Assembly: GCA_043228905.1 (NCBI GenBank)
Contig: JBHGNT010000012.1
Coordinates: 6,944,001-7,008,000 of the forward strand
DNA: 64,000 bases
From: Azolla caroliniana
Lineage: Eukaryota; Polypodiophyta
Reading direction: 5' to 3'
Shown: positions 52,647 to 64,000 of the stretch, piece by piece
How the letters are laid out: the number at the start of each line of letters is the position of its first letter
How positions within the stretch are numbered: position 1 is the stretch's first letter
Position numbers and translations under genes: made by a program
Notes under the pieces: model-generated
Told to the model about the DNA's origin: nothing
The model's database searches: none
The model's input: the letters and a program-made list of their open reading frames with translations, nothing else

Positions 52647-55600
52647 ATGGCCACTTTCCTGAGTAGCTTCCTCTACGGCATCGGCGGCTTAGCTTGCACT
52701 TGCCTCGTCCTCCTCATCACATTCCAAGAGAAGCTCGTTTATGTCCCCGTTGTCCCTGGCCTCTCCCGTAGCTACCCCATCACTCCTGCAAGGCTTCGCC
52801 TCAAGTATGAAGATGTTTGGATCAATGCCTCTGATGGTGTTCGCCTCCATTGCTGGCTCATCAAGCTTCACTCCGACTTCACTGGTATGATGACCTCTAA
52901 CAAACCTCTCTGCGTTTCGTTTCGTTTTCTTTTATTCCCAGTAATCAGTTTGTACAGGAGATCTCTCCATCTATCTATTTCGTTACTAAACTAAACTACT
53001 TCTTGATTATAAAAGAATTGCCATTTTGACAGAAACTACTATATCTTAGTTCCCATTTTTCTTTTATTAGTTCATTCATGAAAATGTCGAAAGGTCCAGT
53101 GAGAAATCCCCCTCCCCCAAAGAAAAAAGAACAACAATCCGTTAGTTCATTACTGTTGTAAATCATATCAAGTAGCAACTGGATCTCTTTCGTTCACACC
53201 CATCAGATGATCATGATTTATAATTTTTGAAGTAGGTTAGCATATTGCCTAATCCATTCATGACTGCCTCAAGATCTACGATAAATCTAGATGCTAAGTG
53301 GTTAGTCCCAGGAAAGGAATGGGTTGTAATCGTGTCACAAATGGATTAGCGACAATGAGGCAGTCATGAATGTGATGGCTTATGTATATACATTTCTTTT
53401 TTAAGTAGTACATGCATGAATCGAGTTCGAAAAAAATGAACATTAGTTATTAATGATAAAAACATTTCTCATGAATTATATGTATAGATGATTGAAGAAT
53501 CATCTACAAAACAATCATGGCACTTTTATGAACAAGTATAAAATTGAGAATTAAGGCCTGAGAATCCTCATTGTAGCCAAACCAAACTACTAAAAGTAGT
53601 TTTTGCTTAATAGAATCTAGGCCTTATTGCTCAAATATAGAGATGGATTTAATTCAAGGAGGAGAAAATACTCTTGTTGACAGTATTAGGTTTACAAAAT
53701 CGTCCTCTTCCGACATCGAAGAGTATCATTTTCAGCATGCTGCTCACATTATCTCTCGAGAGGCTCATAGACACTCGTAAAAGAGGGATGACTAACTTCA
53801 CATGAAATGGTCCGTGATCGATATCCTAATTTGAGCATCATTTTTGCAAACGCTAGAATTCTATTCACATATATTCTTCTCTGGTTACCCGGAAACTGGA
53901 AAATAGATGGAAATGCATAAAGCAGGCAATGGAAGATCATGCTTCATGTAACACGAATTTGATTGGGAATGCTATCATTAAAACTTCAAATCTTGAATTT
54001 GCGTATAGCATTACTAAGCATTAGCCCAGTGGATGAATCCCGTTTAAATTATGAGGGATAAACTTGTGTTGATATATACTAGGATATAACATGTGGTTAG
54101 TGGCATGTTTGTAATCATAAGAATGTGTGTTGAAGAAGCCTTAGGGTCAGCACTGAGTCTAACATTACTAAGCATTAGCCCAGTGGGGGAATCCCGTTTT
54201 AATTATGAGGGAAAACTTGTGTTGATATATACTAGGATATAACATGTGGTTAGTGGCATGTTTGTAATCATAAGAATGTGTGTTGAAGGGGGTGTGAACT
54301 TAAGAGGTGTGAACCTTAGGGTCGGCACTGAGTCTAAAATAGTGTCTGTGTAACAAGTCAATTCGAATTATGCATCCCTCTGTTGGTCAATTCATGACTA
54401 GATTGAAGTGAAATATTGAGCTTGATAATGTAAGTATAATATCAGATATACAGATCACATAGCTTCCGGGTCTTATCATGCATAGTAATGCTGATATTAT
54501 GTTCAATAACATTAGAGTAATTGTAGTGCATTATAAGCTTGTTTGGTATGAATTCCTTATTGGAATTTAATAATTCATATACCATGAAAGGATATTACTT
54601 AGGTTATCAAACTGATTTCACAAAGTGATATTGGCATTCTTTATATAAAGGCCAAGACTTTAGTTGACATTTCTAATGCTTCATGAAAATAAAATTCATA
54701 CTGCTTACATTGTTTGCAGGTCCAACTATACTTTTTTTCCAAGAGAATGCAGGCAGTATCCTATTTGCTATTCATAAGAGGCTCAATTTATGAGAAAATA
54801 CAGATGCAAATTGTAGTCATATGCAGGTTTCTGTAAACTTTTTATTCATGGATCCTTACATCTCACAACATAATGCTAGATATTGCACACCGACTTGAGT
54901 ACATCAACTTAATGATGCAACGCCTGAGATGTAATGTGTTTATGCTTTCTTACAGAGGGTACCTCTTCTGTCTTTGTTTCTTATTTGTTTTATCCATTGG
55001 TTGCTCTCAAGTACGTTGAAATCTATGCATTTGTTTTATCTGATATGCCTTGAGTCCGACATAGCATATTTTGATTTTAAATATCTCTTTTACTTTTCAT
55101 TCTTTTTTTAACAATCTTCTCTTTCTTTGGCGCTTTCTTTTCTTGATATTGAATTTGTAACTACAAAAGCTTTGTTTGTTTGTTTGAAGGTACACATGCT
55201 CAGACACTGCTTTTTTCTCACAAACAAAAGATCTGGGTGACTAAAATTCAACTAACATGTATAGAAGTTTCGTTAAATCATATGATTTAAGAGTTCTATC
55301 TATAGGTTAAGCATTACATGGAAATGGACACTAACCTATACTGTGTCTTGCCGAAATTGTGTCAAAAGTTTTTTCGTAATATAAGGTCCTTTCCAGTAGC
55401 CATTGTCCCTTGCTTCTTTCTTTTTGTTTTCTCTTCTTTTGGCCTTTTCTTTTTAGGAATGTATACACACACACTCGTTCACTCTCTCACTAACCCCTCC
55501 CTGAATTTCTCTCAAATAAATCCATTCAGGATTTGGAAGACAAATTTCCCTAAGCTTAGACAGAATATTTGAATCCTTTTATTCTGAATATGATGGTTGA

Positions 55601-57421
55601 AATCTGGATTTCCATAGGTATGGTGAAAGTGATGGTTACCCTTCTCAACATGGCTTGATAAAGGATGCACAAGTAAGGTCTTTTGTTAAAATTTGGGTGA
55701 CTCTCATTGTGCCACTTTTGCTAGTTAATTACATTCTATTATCTCTACTTCTGTTTTGGAACAGCAGAAACTGGATTGCCTTTGCTAATTAATTACATTT
55801 TATTACTTTTGTTTTCGATCAGGCTGCATTGGATCATCTGCTAAAGAGAACAGATATTGATACTACCAAGTTGGTTGTATTCGGACGCTCGCTTGGCGGA
55901 GCTGTTGGAGCTACACTTGTGAAGAACAATCCTCAAAAGGTGAACCATTGCATTTGAGGGCTTAAAAAAAGCATTTCCTTTATTCTAAAATGTGATCTAA
56001 TGTGAAAAATAGTGAAATATGAAAGACCAGAATTGATAGAAGCTATCATAGAATGTTCTTCAAATTACAATATGAAGAATATTCCTTGAAAAGTTTAGAT
56101 GGAATACCAGAGGAATATACACAGGTATAATATTCCTCTTACATGAAACATCATGTTGGTGATTTCTGGTTATTGAATTGCAGATTGCTGTCTTGATATT
56201 AGAGAATACATTCACATCAATATTAGATATGGCTGGAGTTCTATTGCCTATCTTGAAGTGGGTAATTGGAGGGACAGGCAGCAAAGGTCTTCGATTCCTT
56301 AACTTCGTTGTGCGGTCTCCGTGGAATACCATTGATATTATTAGTCATGTATGTATATTCTCACCATCATTTTCTGTGCGAAAAGCTGTTAATAGCAGCA
56401 GCGGAAGACTTAAAACAAAATAGGCACAGCCAAGCTGTGAGAAGGCTGTTAGACAGCAGTAGAAAAAATGGTTGCAAAGAGTAGAGACACAGCCAAGGAA
56501 TAGAGCTTGTTTTAAGTAGCAAAAAAGAAAATGAAAACTTATACAAAAGAGGCTGGTATAGCCTATTTATACAAAATTGGGGAATGTGGGTGAAATGGCT
56601 GTTTGGTAGTTAAGTGACTCTTGTACTACCAAACAGGTACAAAAAACTAGGAATATCTTGGAAAAGGTAGAAGAGAGAAAAGGCATTTAAAGCATTGCAG
56701 ATTCTAGAGAGAGAAGGCATTTAAAGAGTTGCAGATTCTAGAGAGAGAAGAATCTGAGAAAAGAGAGAATGTAGTACAAAGATAATAAATATGAAAGAGA
56801 GTGCAGGGCTGGAGCTGCCACCCTCCAACATTTTCATGTGTAAATTTTCTATAGATAGAAGGGTATAATATTTAGGAAAGAACACCAGCATACCAACTTG
56901 TGGTACCTCGCACTATGTATGAGTAGATTTTGTACTGTGAAGGGGTGTGTATCATTAGATTTTGTGCTGCAGAGGGGTACTCTGGTAATGTTATGAAGCC
57001 TTTAGGAGTATGCTAGTGAATATTCAATGAGTTAGGGATATTCTAGTATAGTTTTTTTTAATGGAGCACAATTTCTGGAAATATAGGGACACCCCAGGTA
57101 ATAGCCTAAGGTATGGCTGCTGTGATGTTTTGCCATATCGTGATGACAAATCACTTGATATTTTGTTGTCAATAGATATCCGAGCCGATACTATTTCTGT
57201 CTGGAAGCAAGGATGAGATGGTTCCTCCTGCACACATGAAAAAGCTTCATGCTGCGGCGTCATCAAACTCTAGGTGCTTGTTTGTCGAGTTCCCAACCGG
57301 CATGCATATGGATACATGGCTTTCTGGTGGAGATCGGTATTGGAGGTCAATTCAATTGTTTTTGGAGAGACATCTAGGTACAGAGGGTGAGGGAGAAGAA
57401 TGTGTACTAGATCCCAAATAG
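52647..57421 (+). CDS. WAV2/Bem46-type alpha/beta hydrolase (ABHD13-like)
   Basis: Membrane-anchored alpha/beta hydrolase of the Bem46/WAV2 family. In Arabidopsis WAV2 affects root bending and signalling; the substrate is unknown. Exons: 52647-52884, 54720-54755, 54880-54958, 55618-55672, 55823-55939, 56184-56348, 57176-57421; all GT-AG; 936 nt, 311 residues. The N-terminus MATFLSSFLYGIGGLACTCLVLLITFQEKLVYVP is one membrane segment. Then come the core strands (GPTILFFQENAGN, IAHRLEYINLMMQ, CNVFMLSYRGYGESDGYPSQHGL). The nucleophile elbow is G-R-S-L-G-G with Ser159. The acid is Asp243 in SGSKDEMVPP and the base is His274 in GMHMDTW. Length and every motif match the family, so the gene looks functional. 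The start is the first in-frame ATG; the frame is open upstream through a poly-Glu stretch. Confidence 0.95.
52885..54719 (+). other. Intron 1 of the hydrolase gene, with a 154-bp tandem duplication
   Basis: 1835-bp GT-AG intron. Two copies of 'cattactaagcattagcccagtgg' start at 54009 and 54163. The copies continue for about 150 bp ('ataacatgtggttagtggcatg' in both). Confidence 0.8.
54009..54339. repeat. Tandem duplication, period 154 bp
   Basis: Second copy has small insertions near 54280-54310 and ends at the repeated 'cttagggtcggcactgagtctaa'. Confidence 0.85.
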
Positions 57422-57552
57422 GGGGTTCGAGTATTTTGCTACACATAGCAAATTGGCATGATGATTTGCTAATTTTTCGTGATGCATAAGGCACTCCTTA
57501 GAATTTAATCTGGAAATATATTTTGAGGTGGGTGGTAAGGTGGGTTGTGTAT

Positions 57553-57764
57553 TTGAACATCAAGATATTGCTGAATGTGTATCCAACATTTTTTCTACAA
57601 GCGACTTCAAGATGCTATATATATCCCTCATGGCCACTAGACCTTTAAAAAAGTGTCTTTGAACATCAAGATATTGCTGAATGTGTATCCAACATTTTTT
57701 CTACAAGCGACTTCAAGATGCTATATATATACCTCATGGCCACCTGACCTTTAAAAAAGTGTCC
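57553..57764. repeat. Tandem duplication, period 106 bp
   Basis: Two nearly identical copies (57553-57658, 57659-57764) sharing 'tgaacatcaagatattgctg' and 'ctacaagcgacttcaagatg'. Confidence 0.92.
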
Positions 57765-58361
57765 CACTCAGTGTAGTTTAATGTCAAAATGCATTTGTTT
57801 GTAAATGTGCCCAACATTCATGGTTAGTGAATATATATATATATATATATTCATACATACATATATACATGTATGGATGTATGGATGAGAGCAAGTAATG
57901 ACATTGACCCCATTGATCGAAGGCTTCAATCTACAAGAAAGCACCATAAGTAAGATTGTGCTATTGACTTTGCATTGGTTCATATCTTATTGAGTGGCCT
58001 CGTTCACTAATGTAAGTTAATCTAGTTTTAAGGTTGGAGAACTATTGAAGGTTGGAGCTGTCTATCCATGTTTATGATAGATGATAAGATGAATATTTTG
58101 TTGAATGACCATACACACTGTTAAATAGTTGGAAGAAGTGTTTTGCTCAGACTCACAAGAATCTTACTAGCAATACAAATATTTGGAAGTGCCTTGGAAG
58201 TAAACAGAAAGGTTGTGCCATTTGAAAAATCTGAAAATGGGGTATTATGCTGACATATAACGGCAATTTCTCTAAGACTAGTGAATAGGGACCATTGTAT
58301 TGCTCAGCAAAGTCCATACTGCGTTTTTTATGAAGAGGAATGTGAGACATGCCCATTATAT

Positions 58362-58520
58362 ATTCATCTACCATACAATGATAGGCTCTTCTATGATAGA
58401 AAGAAATGTGTCAAGTGCCATTCATGATTCATTAATGTGTATATATATTCATCTACCGGATAATGATAGGCTCTTCTATGATAGAAAGAAATGTGTCAAG
58501 TGCCATTCATGATGCATTAA
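58362..58520. repeat. Tandem duplication, period 85 bp
   Basis: 'attcatctacc' at 58362 and 58447, followed in both by 'aatgataggctcttctatga' and 'aagtgccattcatgat'. Confidence 0.9.
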
Positions 58521-58532
58521 TGTGCATCATGA

Positions 58533-60256
58533 TTAAGTTTGCAGAAAACTGAGAATTTCCCCGTATATTCGAGTATTGGCCGAATCAGCAAAGATAAAAT
58601 CGAGGTGGCCAAATAAAGGATCTGTATATACTTTGACACCACCATGTAGCTCTACTATTAATCGTGTCACATCTATTGCATCAGCCAATGCATCCCTCAT
58701 TCCAGTTATAAGCATCATGTCAAGAGGTGGAATATTTGCAAGCATATATGGTGGTGCTGAGGACATTCCATATCTCTTGACATTCTCTGTGCTCCCATAA
58801 TCATATCGTGCAAAATTGGACATACGGCCCTCTGCAAATATAGTATTACAAGACTTATGTCAAGATAATGCATGACAATTGGTTCAATAATTACTGTATA
58901 ATACAAGTGTTGGCTATACTAAAAGTAAACTGTAGATCCACAATCCCTCAATAGTTTTAAACACATTATGGCTCTTATAGGAATCAATCTTCAACAATGC
59001 ATAATCATAAGCCATTCTTACGTTGTGCCAAATGTATCAGATTCTTTACGGATGTTGATTGCATTTCATATTTCTCTACAATCGGTCTCTTTGTAAGATT
59101 GAGGCAACAATTGTCACCTGAAATCTAAATGAGACAAACAATGAGCAAACACAAGCACAAAAATTGCTTCGGAGGTTGACTTACAAGTCTTTGCTTACAA
59201 CACGTGTATAAATTTTTCTATACAATGATATACATAGATATAGATGTACATCCACATATGAATGTATTTATATATATATATATATATATATATTCATTTT
59301 TATATAAACACATACAAATGTACATGCATTCATGCACACACACAAACACCCCTCCCCAATTTAACACATAACACATACCGTACATATATAATGACAAAAA
59401 AGGAGTATGTTTTCATGCCTGCAAAGAGGAAAACCCAATGTTCGACACACTTTGGATTACGTTGCCCACATATGAGGTCCACAATTTGGGTTCCCGCTTG
59501 CCTAATAGAAGTTTTTGGTATACATTTGAGATTCACAAGTTTTTGTAGTTAAATTGTTTCTATTTGCTGAATGAAAGCATGTGATGCAAGAATACTTGTA
59601 CTCACGTTTGTGTGCTGAATTCATCGACATGTGCAGCTTGTAAGACCTATAAAGATGATAAAAATAATGTCACGAATGGAAACAATGCGTATGATTTTTT
59701 ACTCATGAATCAATTTACGAAAGGAAAAGAAAATAACATATACACACCTCCAAAAGAAAAGAACTAAACCAACAAGTCAAATCATTAAGATGGATTCAAT
59801 CACCTCGTCGATATGCATTCGAGACAAACCAATCTCGAGGGGGGCAGCACCATGATCCATATATACAAGAGGAGCTAGTAACACAACTTTATCTATGTAG
59901 GGAAGCAATTCTCCTTGTGAAAATGCAGCCAATGCTTGTTGCGAACCCTAAAACCCCACATAAAATCAATCATACAGAACTAAATTCCTATGTGTTGCCT
60001 TGTTCTTTTTACTAGATGCTTGATGATAATAATATAGCTTACTTGTGAGTAGCCAATATAATGAACCTTTTGTAAAGCAATACTATTAACAAGGCTCAAC
60101 ATGGCAGGCAAATCATAGGTGGCCATCTCATCCACACTCCAATCCCAATAAGCCTGCAACCCATGCACATTCACCATTGATATAGTAATATGTTATGTGC
60201 ATACATATATACTCTTGTATATATGTGTATGTATATGTGTCTATGTAGGGTTTAGG

Positions 60257-60290
<34 letters not shown>

Positions 60291-60314
60291 CCATGGATAA
60301 ATGTATGTTTCTCA

Positions 60315-60381
<67 letters not shown>

Positions 60382-61656
60382 CCATGGATAAATGTATGTT
60401 TCTCATGTCAAAATGTTCCAATTGAATTGTGATGGAATATTACAGAATCTTGTGTCTTAAATGTGGTGTGTCCATGGCTGAATTTGGTGGTGCGAGTATT
60501 CCCAATCCAAACCTCATACCCAGCATCAGCTAAAATAAATCCTAGTGCCTCAGAGGGGGTGTTGAGAACCCAAATTTCGCCACCCTTGCAAATGGACAAA
60601 AGGTTTATTGTTTTAAAGTCAAACTTAAAAAGTAGTAAATAAATGTCGTGATCAAATCACACACACAAATGTCGTGATTAGCCATAAATATCATGTGTCA
60701 TTCACGCTCATAAATAATTAGCATGGGGCTACCATTTGTAACCAAAGTTTACGGCCTACATTTTTTTATGCTTTAATAACCTTACCATTAAAATCCCATG
60801 CATTAGGAAAACAACCCCTCTCCTTGATGTTATGGATGGTTGAGTGCTCCACATTCTTTGCACACCCAAGAGGAACCCATCCAGAGTCAACACCTACAAA
60901 TCATTGTTTTAGAAACAAAATATGTCAATTGCAAGTATTTTAATCAATATTGACCCTAATTTTCATAATATGTCTACGGTAATGGTGCTATGAAGGTGTG
61001 GTCAAACAAAAGTTAACAGTTATTATGCAAGTTCTCAGCCTTCAAGTAGTAGTTTCCATATGCTTCTTTTTCAGGGTCTCCCAGTGAGAAGTTTTAACAA
61101 ATTCAAGGTTGTTTGTTAAAAAGGTATGGCGTGAAAGACTGATGATAGTTTTAACAAGACGTATGGCCTACATGTTCTGGTTAATGGCATCCACATACTT
61201 TCTAAAACAAGATATGCATAAATTTGTAATTTGGTGTCCGTATGCTTCCTAAAACAAGGCATTATGTGCATATCATAACATGATAAATGTAGCAACAAAG
61301 TTAACCTTTAGGAATAGATAAAAAAAAGGAGGGATGCGAGCTTATCAATAATCTAGAAATAATGATAAGGACTAATGCCTCTCCAAAAATATGATCATTG
61401 ATCTAATCTCCTGGCATAAAGGTTTAACATATGGATTAGGTTTTACCACATGTTCAGTGCACATGTATTGATCATTAACAAGAACCAAGCTCTCGCATAA
61501 CCCATCCTTCTTGTTTGCAAACATCTGGGCCACCGTGGTGTTATTTATACATGCCCATCCCATCATTAGAAACAAGGTTGTTTTTAACAACCAAGTAAGT
61601 GCATGTGGATGATAAATAATGATGCATTTTCTAGAGAAAAACTTGCACATCCTCAT
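58533..61656 (-). CDS. Acid lipase / triacylglycerol lipase (gastric-lysosomal type, LIP1-like)
   Basis: Nine exons on the minus strand: 61656-61447, 60893-60786, 60584-60444, 60153-60043, 59947-59804, 59646-59606, 59501-59419, 59117-59022, 58831-58533; 1233 nt, 410 residues. The N-terminus has a hydrophobic signal or anchor (LTWLLKTTLFLMMGWACINN), suggesting secretion or vacuolar targeting, then the AB-hydrolase-lipase entry motif (DGLCESLVLVNDQYMCTEHV, TLDGFLLGVQRM). The oxyanion region is [43 protein letters not shown]-like. The nucleophile elbow G-Y-S-Q-G, with Ser189, spans an exon junction. The acid is Asp358 (GMRDALAD) and the base is His387 (FGHLDF). The conserved Cys pair NCC is kept. 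All introns are GT-AG except the one after exon 7, which has a GC donor (GCAG|GCATGA). Exon phases agree throughout. It presumably hydrolyses triacylglycerol or sterol esters; the substrate is inferred from the family. Confidence 0.92.
59259..59293. repeat. (TA)n microsatellite in a lipase intron
   Basis: TA repeat in the intron between exons 7 and 8 of the lipase gene (the GC-AG intron). Confidence 0.9.
60260..60378. repeat. Duplicated (GT)n microsatellites in a lipase intron
   Basis: Two GT tracts (60260-60287 and 60319-60378), each followed by the same 'gaatccatggataaatgtat' stretch. They are in the intron between exons 3 and 4. Confidence 0.92.
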
Positions 61657-62083
61657 CGTGTTTATACGTCACTCAACGGTGCCCTACGAAAGCCTCTTCT
61701 TATAAGTTAGAATATGTTTTGGCTTTGTACCGAAGATAACACCAAATGGGTGAGTGGCTTAAGGTACATGTCCTCCATTAAATGAATGAGCATCCTAAAC
61801 CTCTCCTAACTCTAACTTATAAAATAATGTACAAAAATGTAGGGCTCAAATGTTTGAACAAAAGTGCTCATGTTAGAAACATGCATAACCGCAAACGTCC
61901 TAACATTGTCTCACACATTATTTTGGAATTTGATAAGTTATGGATACGACTAAATAAAATATTTAACCGATTTCCTTTCTAGTTTCTAGCTTTGGTACCA
62001 TATTGCAAATGCATAAAGCGTTTTGTGCCATACTAACACCGATCATATGTGGAATATCTCTAAGTTTATGCACAAGTACACCC

Positions 62084-62122
<39 letters not shown>

Positions 62123-63219
62123 CACAACACATTTGATGTTAGATTTTACATCTGAAACTTTGCTCTCTCATATGAAGTTAATTATGACACGTAGACAATG
62201 TTCAAGGAATTTAAATGCCCAAATGTATAACGGGGAGTATGGTAAGAAAGTTAATACATGATCCACTTCCTTTAGTTGTATAACATAATTTATACATTTT
62301 TTAGGCATCAATCGCTTCTTACAAACACAAGTTAAAGTTTCTGCTGAAATGGGGTGGTTCTCCCATGATGGTCAAATATTCGACAAGGCCTAAGTGGAAC
62401 TACCAAGCACCCAAGTGGCTATTTCCGCCAATGACTCCCAATATTGTACAAGGGATGTAAATATGTATAGCTACGGTACAAGTTACCATAGTTGTGTTAC
62501 CCAGATAACTTTGTTGCAAAAGAGTAGGTGGGATCATTTTGTCGTAAAAGAGGGGTGGGGATTATTACCAGATTTGTGGGGGGAAGGACAACGTGAGTTT
62601 TGCGGAATTTGTTGTTGTTTTTGGTGTTGTTGTAAACTTGTATATATTGATCCCTCTAAGGTTAGTCCTTGTGAATCTTTGTGTTTGAACTTTGTTGTAT
62701 TTTGTTTGCTAACTAATGCGAAGTAGTGTTTTTTTTTGGAAAAAAGGCCTTTTTTTAGGGATTGGTTGCTTGTAACAAATAGAAGTTAGTTAAATGTACA
62801 ATTTTTTAAGGCCTTGGTCACTCTAAATCATTCAAATAAATCATATTGTCGTAAGTCCTAACAAAAACGATGTCCAATAAAGCTTTCATAGTTTTATACT
62901 TTAAAAGGAACTTCTTTGACAAATTTATGTAAAAATGCGTACCCAATGTGTAATGCTAAGTTGTAAATATTAACCATCAAGTTTTTGTTTATATGTACTT
63001 TTCGAAACTAATGCCTTATATTTATTAAAGCAACAATGTAATGCATGCACTAAGCCAATATTAATACACCAATTCATTCCAAACAACTAATGCAAACTAT
63101 TTTGACAATGGCTTCGCTTGTACACTCAATTCACATCTTCAACATCTTTTCTTCGGTTGTCAATTGAGGTTTCTCACAAATTCATTCCCACTTCTCCCTT
63201 CCAAAAAATGTGAATCTTC
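61657..63219. other. Unclassified DNA upstream of the lipase gene
   Basis: Contains the lipase promoter and an (AC)17 tract at 62087-62120. A Trp/Cys-rich open frame at 62394-62726 has no homologous look and is probably not a gene. Confidence 0.45.
62087..62120. repeat. (AC)17 microsatellite
   Basis: Uninterrupted AC repeat about 430 bp upstream of the lipase start codon. Confidence 0.95.
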
Positions 63220-63226
63220 TCCCACA

Positions 63227-63360
63227 TTGATATTATGCCAAAAGTTAACTTTAAGATACAAAGCTTTCAAAACCATCACCTTCATACTTGACAAAATAAA
63301 TCCAAACCATCCTGGTATAATCATCAAAGAACATCACATAGCAAGTGGAGCTGCCAAGGC
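63227..63360 (-). pseudogene. Copia integrase fragment
   Basis: On the minus strand this reads GSSTCYVMFFDDYTRMVWIYFVKYEGDGFESF, the start of a copia integrase core (normally FIDDYSR), and then a stop. No LTRs or other pol domains are seen nearby, so it is an isolated scrap. Confidence 0.75.
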
Positions 63361-63721
63361 ATGTGCATAACTAAATAAATGTCTTGTCTTGGTGTAAAGA
63401 TAACCATAACATTTATAAAGTTGGAACCTTGTATTCTAATCCCTTCTTTAAGTGTAGATGTACAACACCATTATTTTGGGGTCTTTTTTTTTTAACAAAA
63501 TATCTTTCCATTAGTTTTTGAAAAAGGCATATCAGCTACAACCTACAAAATAGGTGGAAAGGAAGTGACCACTGACTATCCTTCCCAATCCCATCTTGTG
63601 TAAGACAATGGCTAGCCATGGATCACATGATTACATTAATTGAGAGGTTAGATTTCAAGTAATCATCAAATGCCCTTGTTGGATGACAAGATGTTAAATG
63701 TGAGCATAGCTAGTACTTATG
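63361..63721. other. Unclassified DNA
   Basis: No features recognised. Confidence 0.4.
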
Positions 63722-64000
63722 CTATTCCAATGTATATACCCATTGCTTGCATATAAGTTTACACAACAGATCTATATAAAGTGTCCCCCCCCCTTTTTTT
63801 GGTTGAAACGGCATTGTCTCTAACATTGCAATGTCTTCATCAAGTTGCCCAGAACGAGTGAATAGGTCGATCACACAGTTGTAATGCTCTAGTGTTGGAG
63901 AGAGACCATATTTTTCCATAGCTTTAAAGCACCTCTCTCCGATGCTGACAAGACCTCCATGTCTATAGACAGAAAGAACCTTAAGTAACATCACGCAATC
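63722..64000 (-). pseudogene. PPR-protein fragment, cut by the window edge
   Basis: Minus-strand frame that continues past 64000. It contains a pentatricopeptide-repeat stretch of PLS/E-type: HGGLVSIGERCFKAMEKYGLSPTLEHYNCVIDLFTRSGQLDEDIAMLETMPFQP, close to the common 'LEHY.C.VDL..R.GQL.EA' pattern. Coding similarity ends after MPFQPKKG at a C/T homopolymer run (about 63785-63800), and the following residues are unlike PPR. PPR proteins bind organellar RNA. It may be the last intact repeats of a real gene, an exon, or a truncated pseudogene; the rest lies outside the window. Confidence 0.7.

Larger units (their letters stand above)
57422..58532. other. Convergent intergenic region with two tandem duplications
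   Basis: Lies between the 3' ends of the hydrolase (plus) and the lipase (minus). It holds a 106-bp tandem duplication (57553-57764), a TA repeat near 57832-57850 and an 85-bp duplication (58362-58520). No gene seen. Confidence 0.6.

Noticed and set aside
54009-54190. SINE in hydrolase intron 1
   Set aside because: The word TTAGCCCAGTGG resembles pol III box A, but I find no box B at suitable distance. The repeated segment is better described as a tandem duplication.
62394-62726. 110-codon open frame on the plus strand
   Set aside because: Trp/Cys-rich with no recognisable domain, no homologous look and no gene-like context. Probably chance.

Overview
This is nuclear DNA from a land plant, probably a seed plant. 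The evidence is a plant-specific LOB-domain (LBD) gene, a WAV2/Bem46-type hydrolase gene with seven exons, a nine-exon acid-lipase gene, a PPR-protein fragment, and dense nested Ty1/copia and Ty3/gypsy LTR retrotransposons. I cannot name the species. Most of the window is transposon; only about a quarter is genes plus unclassified DNA.

Layout. 1-861: unclassified. 862-12168: minus-strand gypsy chromovirus A, split in its reverse transcriptase by plus-strand chromovirus B (3768-8400). 12169-16301: intergenic DNA and the LBD gene. 17223-19862: a decayed minus-strand LINE (L1). 19868-31181: chromovirus C (same family as B), split by a young, uninterrupted copia element D (22430-27960). 31291-33434: a second, different LINE (L2). 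35051-51353: an old minus-strand copia G broken by a solo LTR E (36549-37275), a copia element F (37986-43359) and a copia element H (46280-51261). H carries a solo LTR I (46823-48219), which itself carries a hAT-like MITE J (47368-47949). 51826-52356: a diverged relative of that MITE (K). 52647-57421: the hydrolase gene. 58533-61656: the convergent lipase gene. 61657-64000: unclassified DNA with a copia integrase scrap and the PPR fragment.

Insertion order can be read from nesting and LTR similarity. A has about 2% LTR divergence and received B. C has about 1% and received D, whose LTRs read as identical. G received E, F and H; H received I; I received J. Most insertions show matching 5-bp target duplications.

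The most unusual content is the B/C family. (1) Each LTR carries runs of alternating TTC/GAA pentamers, a textbook heat-shock-factor site, about 26 bp upstream of a TATA box. (2) The bases just downstream of the 5' LTR do not look like a tRNA primer-binding site. They are a perfect 12-nt complement of a segment 32 bp downstream of the TATA box, where transcription should begin. This is the arrangement expected for self-primed reverse transcription, known from the Tf1/sushi group. (3) Its Gag and integrase also resemble the sushi-type chromoviruses of vertebrates and fungi more than the usual seed-plant lineages. Together these suggest a heat-responsive, self-priming chromovirus family in a plant. 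Both copies here are defective.

The host genes act separately: a transcription regulator (LBD), a membrane-anchored alpha/beta hydrolase and a secreted or vacuolar lipase.
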